A stretch of 17,452 nt of DNA from 13-2-20CM-68-14 sp046733295. GTDB taxonomy: Bacteria; Actinomycetota; Thermoleophilia; Gaiellales; Gaiellaceae. A program made the position numbers and the translations under genes. The notes below the pieces were generated by a model. It was given only the letters and a program-made list of their open reading frames with translations. It did no database searches and had not been told where the DNA came from. Position 1 is the first letter of the stretch. Each line of letters begins with the position of its first letter. Below are positions 13,296-17,452 of the stretch, piece after piece. Where the stretch lies: NCBI GenBank assembly GCA_046733295.1, contig JBKPOY010000047.1, positions 1-17,452 of the forward strand, given 5' to 3'.

Positions 13296-15548
13296 GTGCT
13301 CCACGTGAGGTTGCTCAGCTCGCGTACGTGGTTTCTGGCGGCCGCCGGGCTCGTGTTGGCGGCCGCGATCACGCTTCCCTTCGTCTTCATCGACGACGCG
13401 ACGCTCCGGCTCGTCGTGGCTCTCTGCCTCATGGTCGCAACGGCGATCGCTGCGGCTTTTCTAGCCCAGCGCGTGCAGCGCGCGGAGGTCGCTCGGTCCG
13501 CTGAAGGCGCGCGCGTGCGCGACACGCTCGCGGAGACGGAGCGCAGGCACCGCGACCTGCTCGAGGGGCTGCCGCTCGCGACCTGGGTGTACGCGCCGGG
13601 CGACCGAGGCGAGACGCGCGAGGTCGGGCCGCAGATCGCGACGATTTTGGGTTACCCGCCCGAGGAGTGGGGTGACGAGCTGTTCACCAGGATCCTGCAT
13701 CCCGACGACGCAGAGCGCGCGCGCGCCGAGATCGGGTCCGCGGTAGAGCGCGGACTGCCCTTCCAGACCGAATACCGGCTCGTCGGCCGCGACGGCGGCA
13801 TTGTCTGGATCTGCGAAGAGGGCCGGACGATCTCCGGCTCCGACGGTGAGCCGGTCGCCGGGCAGAGCTTCCTGATCGACATCGGCGATCGCAAGCGCAT
13901 GGAGCACGACCGGGAGCGCATTCGCGGAGCCGAGCGCCAGGCCGTCGGCGAGACCATGGAACGGCAGAGCCGGCTGGATCTGTTGCGCGAGATCGCCGAC
14001 GTCACGGCCGCCTCCGTCGACTACCAGGCGACGATCGAGCGGGTTGCCGGCATGGTCGTCCAGTCCTTCGCCGACTGGTGCGTCGTCGACCTCGGGGAGC
14101 AGGGCTCGTCGCTGCAACGGTTTGCCGTCGCGCGGGCCGAACCGCCCGGCGAGACGGGCGGGAAGGCGCCCGACGAGGAGGTGAGCGAGACAGTCCGCAC
14201 GGTCGTCGCGAGCGGACGCCCGCAGATCGTTCCGGCGCTCGACCCGAGCTCGAACGGGGGCGACCTCGCCCGAGCGCTCGGGGAGATCGGCGCGAGCTCC
14301 GTGATCTGCGTTCCGCTCCGCGCCCGGCATCGATCGCTGGGAGCGCTGACCGTCGCCCGCACGGGCCCCGGCCGGGCCTACGGTGCGGACGACCTCGCCT
14401 TCGTGGAGGACATCGCGGCGCGCGTCGCGCTCGCAGTCGACCGGGCGCGCCTGTACTCGGAGGTCGAGGAGGGCGCGGACGCCGCCCGCGTGCTCGCCCA
14501 CGTGGCGGACGGCGTCATGCTGCTCGATCGCAGCGGGGTCGTGCGCTTCTGGAACCGGGCCGCGGAGGCGATGACCGCCATCGCCGCCCCGGACGTGATC
14601 GGTCGTCTCGCGACCGACGCGATCCCAGGCTGGAAGGAAGCGGCCGACTCTGTGCCGATCTCCGTCTCGCCCGACCCGGGGCACGCGGAGGTCGTGATCC
14701 CCGTCGAAACGGAGAAGGGCGAGCGCTGGATCGCGATCTCGGGCGTTCAGTTCTTCGGCGGAACCGTGTACGCGTTCAGGGATCTGACGGACGTCCGCCG
14801 CCTCGAGGAGCTGAAGGCCGACTTCATTGCGACCGCTTCGCACGAGCTCCGCACGCCACTGGCCGCCGTCTACGGCGCCGCCCAGACGCTGCTTCGGCAC
14901 GACTTCGCTCTCGACGAGGGCGGGCGCGACCGGTTCGTGTCGCTGATCGCGGACGAGTCCGAGCGCCTCGGCCGGATCGTCAACGAGATCCTGCTCGCGA
15001 GCCAGCTCGATGCCGGGCGCGTCGAGCTCGACTTCGAGCCCTTCGACGCGATCGAGCTCGTCGACCGCGTCGTCGAGGCAACCCGGGCCCACGCGCCGCC
15101 CGACGTGGTCGTGGCGAGGGCCGCGGGGGCCGACGGGCTGCCGCGGGTGGATGCCGATCGCGACAAGGTGCGGCAGGTGCTCGTCAACCTCGTCGAGAAC
15201 GCGATCAAGTACTCGCCCGACGGCGGCCGGATCGAGCTCGGCGTCGAGGCGCGCGACGAGGCCGTGCTCTTCTCCGTCAAGGACGAGGGGCTCGGGATCC
15301 CGAACGAGGAGCAGGCGCGCGTGTTCGAGAAGTTCTACCGGCTCGATCCCCACATGACTCGCGGCGTCGGCGGAACGGGTCTCGGGCTCTACATCTGCAA
15401 CGAGCTCGTCGGGCGTATGGGGGGACACATCTGGGTGGAGTCGACGGCGGGGGAGGGATCGACGTTCTTCTTCGAGCTGCCGGCGTCCGCGGCGGGTGCG
15501 GTCGTGCCGCTGGCGCCTCCGGATCGGGTCGCGCAGACCGAGGACTGA
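13296..15548 (+). CDS. Membrane sensor histidine kinase (PAS-GAF-PAS-HisKA-HATPase)
   Basis: From GTG 13296 the protein has 750 residues. GTG 13305 and TTG 13200 are alternatives, and none has a good ribosome binding site. Two membrane helices (about residues 13-32 and 38-57) form a short hairpin with almost no external loop, so sensing is probably cytoplasmic or within the membrane. A PAS domain follows (about 85-195, with ILGYPPEEWGDELFTRILHP), then a GAF domain (about 230-390, with SSVICVPLRARHRSLGALTV), a second PAS (about 400-505, with GVMLLDRSGVVRFWNRAAEA), HisKA and HATPase. The phospho-acceptor is His516 in ASHELRTPLAAV. The N box is NLVENAIKYSPDGG (Asn635), the G1 box DEGLGIP (Asp663) and the G2 box GGTGLGLYI. 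No receiver or response regulator is encoded nearby. Confidence 0.92.
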   Translation: MLHVRLLSSRTWFLAAAGLVLAAAITLPFVFIDDATLRLVVALCLMVATAIAAAFLAQRVQRAEVARSAEGARVRDTLAETERRHRDLLEGLPLATWVYAPGDRGETREVGPQIATILGYPPEEWGDELFTRILHPDDAERARAEIGSAVERGLPFQTEYRLVGRDGGIVWICEEGRTISGSDGEPVAGQSFLIDIGDRKRMEHDRERIRGAERQAVGETMERQSRLDLLREIADVTAASVDYQATIERVAGMVVQSFADWCVVDLGEQGSSLQRFAVARAEPPGETGGKAPDEEVSETVRTVVASGRPQIVPALDPSSNGGDLARALGEIGASSVICVPLRARHRSLGALTVARTGPGRAYGADDLAFVEDIAARVALAVDRARLYSEVEEGADAARVLAHVADGVMLLDRSGVVRFWNRAAEAMTAIAAPDVIGRLATDAIPGWKEAADSVPISVSPDPGHAEVVIPVETEKGERWIAISGVQFFGGTVYAFRDLTDVRRLEELKADFIATASHELRTPLAAVYGAAQTLLRHDFALDEGGRDRFVSLIADESERLGRIVNEILLASQLDAGRVELDFEPFDAIELVDRVVEATRAHAPPDVVVARAAGADGLPRVDADRDKVRQVLVNLVENAIKYSPDGGRIELGVEARDEAVLFSVKDEGLGIPNEEQARVFEKFYRLDPHMTRGVGGTGLGLYICNELVGRMGGHIWVESTAGEGSTFFFELPASAAGAVVPLAPPDRVAQTED

Positions 15549-15554
15549 GCCTTC

Positions 15555-15570
15555 GAGCGGCTAGCCGCTC
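15555..15570. promoter_or_regulatory. Perfect 16-bp palindrome upstream of protease gene
   Basis: GAGCGGCTAGCCGCTC is identical to its reverse complement. It begins 6 bases after the histidine kinase stop and is directly followed by TTGACG (15571-15576), which resembles a -35 box, though no good -10 box lies at the proper distance. It could be an operator for the protease gene or part of a terminator for the kinase gene. The 70 bases that follow lead to the protease ribosome binding site. Confidence 0.4.
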
Positions 15571-15639
15571 TTGACGGCTAGTGCAAGCAATTCGGCGGCG
15601 CGGTAGGTTCCCGCGAACGATCCACCGAGAGGGGGAGAG

Positions 15640-16455
15640 ATGCGGTTGATTCACCGCTGCGCGAGTCTTCTCGCAGCGACGACGGCGGGCCTCGTTCTGC
15701 TCTTCGCCGCACCGGCTGGTGCGGTGATCGGCGGGACATCGGACACCGCCAACACGTACGCCAACGTCGGCGTGCTGCAACTGAAGGTCGGCACCGATTG
15801 GTTCGACTTCTGCTCGGGAACGCTCGTCCGTCCCGACGTCGTGCTGACGGCGGCCCACTGCACGGATTTCCTGGTCGATGTCGGGCCTGACGGCTTCGGC
15901 CCTGCCGACCTGCGGATCTCGTTCGATCCGGAGGGAGACGGTCCGTACTCGACGGTCGATCACATCGTCGTGAATCCCAAGTGGTTCACGGCGGGGCCGT
16001 GCATAGGCAACTCGAAGAGCCTTTGCCTCAAATCGCCGGCCGAGGACATTGCGCTCGTGTTCCTCACCGCGCCTGTGGGCGTCACGCCGGCGCCGATCGC
16101 GGGGCCCGGTTATCTGGACGGCCTCGACCTGAAGAGCGCGACCTTCACCGTCGTCGGTTACGGCACGGACGCATTCATCACGGGCAGTGGCGCCTCACCG
16201 AAGGCGATCACGGTCTTCGACGGCATCCGCAGCTACCGCAACGTCTCGGCGATCCCGGCCCAGGACGCGTTCCCGGACCGGTTCGTCAAGATCACGCAAG
16301 GCGTGTGCTTCGGCGATTCCGGAGGGCCGCTGTTCCACAACGGGACGCTGGTCGCGCTGAACACGTGGACGTTCAGCTACCGGTGTTCCGGGCCCAATCT
16401 GGAGTACCGGGTCGACTCGGTGCCCGCGCAGACGTTCCTCGACACGTATCTGTAG
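15640..16455 (+). CDS. Secreted trypsin-like serine protease (S1 family)
   Basis: A 271-residue extracellular protease. The ATG at 15640 follows a GAGAGGGGGAGAG ribosome binding site. Residues 1-28 are a signal peptide ending APAGA, and the next residues are VIGG, the usual N-terminus of an active trypsin-like enzyme. There is thus no room for a propeptide. The catalytic triad is visible: His73 in LTAAHC, Asp136 in AEDIALVFL, and Ser227 in GVCFGDSGGPLF. Six cysteines lie in the mature part (in DFCSG, AAHC, GPCIG, SLCLK, GVCFG and YRCSG), enough for three disulfides. The specificity pocket residue cannot be assigned with certainty. The gene ends in a strong hairpin, is monocistronic and faces a small gene on the other strand. 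Confidence 0.92.
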   Translation: MRLIHRCASLLAATTAGLVLLFAAPAGAVIGGTSDTANTYANVGVLQLKVGTDWFDFCSGTLVRPDVVLTAAHCTDFLVDVGPDGFGPADLRISFDPEGDGPYSTVDHIVVNPKWFTAGPCIGNSKSLCLKSPAEDIALVFLTAPVGVTPAPIAGPGYLDGLDLKSATFTVVGYGTDAFITGSGASPKAITVFDGIRSYRNVSAIPAQDAFPDRFVKITQGVCFGDSGGPLFHNGTLVALNTWTFSYRCSGPNLEYRVDSVPAQTFLDTYL

Positions 16456-16463
16456 TGGCGACA

Positions 16464-16494
16464 CGCGCTGGCCGGGCTCGGCCCGGCCAGCGCG
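16464..16494 (+). terminator. Strong hairpin after the protease gene
   Basis: A perfect 14-bp stem (CGCGCTGGCCGGGC, 16464-16477, with its complement 16481-16494) has a 3-base TCG loop and begins 8 bases after the protease stop. A second small hairpin follows at 16504-16519 (TCCCGC-CTCG-GCGGGA). There is no T tract, which is common for terminators in high-GC actinobacteria. Confidence 0.75.
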
Positions 16495-16601
16495 CCCGTC
16501 GGGTCCCGCCTCGGCGGGAGTCGAGGTGGATGGTTGGGGCGGTCAGCACCGCAGCACCGACCACCCCTCGGAATGTGCATGAGATGTGACCGTGTTGCGC
16601 C

Positions 16602-16644
16602 GGCCGAACGTCCGGCCCAAGCAACCTCTTGGGCCGGTTCGGCC
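16602..16644 (-). terminator. Bulged hairpin immediately after the small - strand gene
   Basis: CCGGCCCAAG (16612-16621) pairs with CTTGGGCCGG (16628-16637) around a CAACCT loop. An outer GGCCGAA (16602-16608) pairs with TTCGGCC (16638-16644), leaving a 3-base bulge. The structure abuts the stop codon of the small gene at 16645-16647, as expected of its terminator, and may also stop transcription from the protease side. Confidence 0.65.
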
Positions 16645-16812
16645 CTAATTCATGCAAGGAGCCTCGAGCCTGATCTCGACGACGAAGATGTCGTCGGCGA
16701 GCTCCGGGGCCTGCTCGCACACGGTCTCGAGGGCGCGCTGGGCGTCTGCGCGCGTCTGGAAGAGCTCAATCGTCTCGGCGACGAACCAGCTGGCGACTGC
16801 GTAATAGGTCAC
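16645..16812 (-). CDS. Small protein of unknown function (start uncertain)
   Basis: From GTG 16812 to TAG 16645 the product is 55 residues. It has good protein character: TYYAVASWFVAETIELFQTR, then ADAQRALETVCEQAPELADD, then IFVVEIRLEAPCMN. The order strand-helix-strand suggests a small alpha/beta domain. The frame remains open upstream, and the preceding codons (GTC AAG TTC AAC) would give VKFN, so the real start may be a non-canonical GTC at 16824 or lie further upstream. The open frame begins after a TGA near 16884. No clear ribosome binding site is seen. A strong hairpin directly follows the stop, which supports transcription on this strand. The gene is too short for most finders. I do not recognise a named family. 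Confidence 0.55.
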   Translation of the reverse strand: MTYYAVASWFVAETIELFQTRADAQRALETVCEQAPELADDIFVVEIRLEAPCMN

Positions 16813-16890
16813 GTTGAACTTGACGAGCCCGACGGCAGCGAACTTGCGGGGAGCGGGTCGCGTTAGCGTCTCGAAGATTCAGCCGGATGT

Positions 16891-17452
16891 CTAGTTGCGT
16901 CTCGAGCGCCGGCCCAGACGCGATTCAATCGACCATGCGTGGTCGAGCCAGCGATCGAGGCGGTACTGGTCGAGGCCGCGTCCGCCCCTGACACGGTCGC
17001 GCAAGCGGTCGTGCGCTCGCAGGGTGTCGTTCCCCCAGCCGCCCAGGAGCAGGTCGCGACCGGCGCCGCCGACGAGCATGTCGGCTCCGCGCCCGCCGGC
17101 CAGCCGGTCTCGGCCGGCGCCGCCTACGAGCAGATCGCCGCCCTTGCCGCCGACGATCACGTCGCGGCCCGGCCCGCCGAACACGTGGTCGGAGCCGCCG
17201 CCGCCGACGATCCGGTCGTTCCCCGGCCCGCCGAAGATGATGTCCTTACCGCCACGGCCGAGGATCCGGTCGTTCCCGCCCAAGGCGTAGAACACGTCGT
17301 TCCCGCGCGTGCCGACGAGTCTGTCGGCATCAGCAGTGCCTCGGAACTCTTCGCCGCTCTCGTCCTCCTCTCCGTCCTCTTCGTCGCCGCCGTCCTCCTC
17401 GTCAGCCGCCTCCTTCGCAGAGGTGTCGATGTCGTACCCGACTGACTGGATA
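16891..17452 (-). CDS. RTX-repeat calcium-binding protein, C-terminal part (5' end outside window)
   Basis: The frame is open from the right edge to the stop at 16891-16893, so the N-terminus is missing. An internal GTG at 17295 lies inside a repeat and is not the true start. From the N-terminal side the visible part has an acidic linker rich in Glu, Asp and Gly (about 17341-17420), twelve nine-residue RTX units (17017-17340) of the form GGxGxDxLx, and a basic tail with WLDHAWSIESRLGRRSRRN. RTX units fold into a parallel beta-roll on binding calcium outside the cell. Such proteins are secreted or surface attached, often by type I secretion in Gram-negatives. In actinobacteria the route is less clear. 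The repeats alone do not define a function: adhesin, protease, lipase or structural roles all remain possible. Confidence 0.88.
   Translation of the reverse strand, partial: IQSVGYDIDTSAKEAADEEDGGDEEDGEEDESGEEFRGTADADRLVGTRGNDVFYALGGNDRILGRGGKDIIFGGPGNDRIVGGGGSDHVFGGPGRDVIVGGKGGDLLVGGAGRDRLAGGRGADMLVGGAGRDLLLGGWGNDTLRAHDRLRDRVRGGRGLDQYRLDRWLDHAWSIESRLGRRSRRN
17017..17340 (-). repeat. Twelve tandem RTX nonapeptide units
   Basis: Twelve consecutive 27-base units encode GTADADRLV, GTRGNDVFY, ALGGNDRIL, GRGGKDIIF, GGPGNDRIV, GGGGSDHVF and six more of the same type. Every unit keeps an aspartate at position 6, and most end in two hydrophobic residues. There is no break in the nine-residue phase. 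Confidence 0.88.

Noticed and set aside
12021..13304. 427-codon - strand frame overlapping the LPG-type membrane gene
   Set aside because: Arg-rich, low-complexity translation, while the membrane protein frame carries the family motifs.
13461..15428. 655-codon - strand open frame opposite the histidine kinase
   Set aside because: The + strand frame has clear kinase domains and motifs. Long antisense frames are expected where codon third positions are mostly G or C, and its product has no recognisable domain.
17017..17340. Tandem repeats considered as a possible CRISPR array
   Set aside because: The 27-base units are contiguous, have no spacers and translate to RTX nonapeptides.
16939..17445. 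168-codon + strand frame with repeating Ala/Val/Asp segments
   Set aside because: It is the antisense of the RTX repeats, so its periodicity is only a reflection of the 27-base units on the other strand.

Overview
This is a GC-rich window (roughly two thirds G+C by eye) with dense genes, GTG and TTG starts, and a mixture of protein families that suggests a soil or freshwater actinobacterium, most likely of the class Thermoleophilia. That placement is inferred from composition and family resemblance. No rRNA, tRNA, transposase, integrase, phage gene or CRISPR array was seen, so this looks like ordinary chromosome.

Region 1 (1-6817, + strand) is one co-directional metabolic cluster. It holds the C-terminal part of a cupin protein cut by the left edge, then a complete Liv-type ABC importer: periplasmic binding protein LivK, permeases LivH and LivM, and ATPases LivG and LivF. 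A class V PLP-dependent aminotransferase-fold enzyme follows, its TTG start overlapping the end of livF. The livK-livH gap holds a strong hairpin that could let binding protein be made in excess. LivM is unusually long and seems to carry its C-terminal module twice. The linkage suggests an amino-acid-like substrate that is imported and then processed by the PLP enzyme. The substrate cannot be read from the sequence.

Region 2 (6818-9403, mostly - strand) is looser and holds small genes: a secreted protein of unknown function with a FFDFxHGQTG motif, a 21-residue membrane peptide with a good ribosome binding site, a small cytoplasmic protein of unknown function, and a three-helix DUF4234-type membrane protein. 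Gaps of about 200-290 bases separate them and hold hairpins but no convincing genes.

Region 3 (9512-13051) has a secreted NTF2-like protein on the + strand. It is followed by a - strand series, in transcription order: an LPG-synthase-type membrane protein, a stand-alone cyclic-nucleotide-binding domain protein, a single-helix proline-rich protein and a two-helix membrane protein.

Region 4 (13296-17452) holds a large membrane sensor histidine kinase (PAS-GAF-PAS-HisKA-HATPase) with no adjacent response regulator, a secreted trypsin-like protease, a small - strand gene that shares a convergent, hairpin-rich terminator region with the protease, and the C-terminal part of an RTX-repeat calcium-binding protein that runs off the right edge. 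Much of this half encodes cell-surface, envelope-signalling and secreted products.

I found no clearly new multi-gene system. The best leads are the duplicated LivM C-terminus, the 21-residue membrane peptide, the apparently propeptide-free protease, and several genes whose conserved-looking N-termini extend beyond any canonical start codon.
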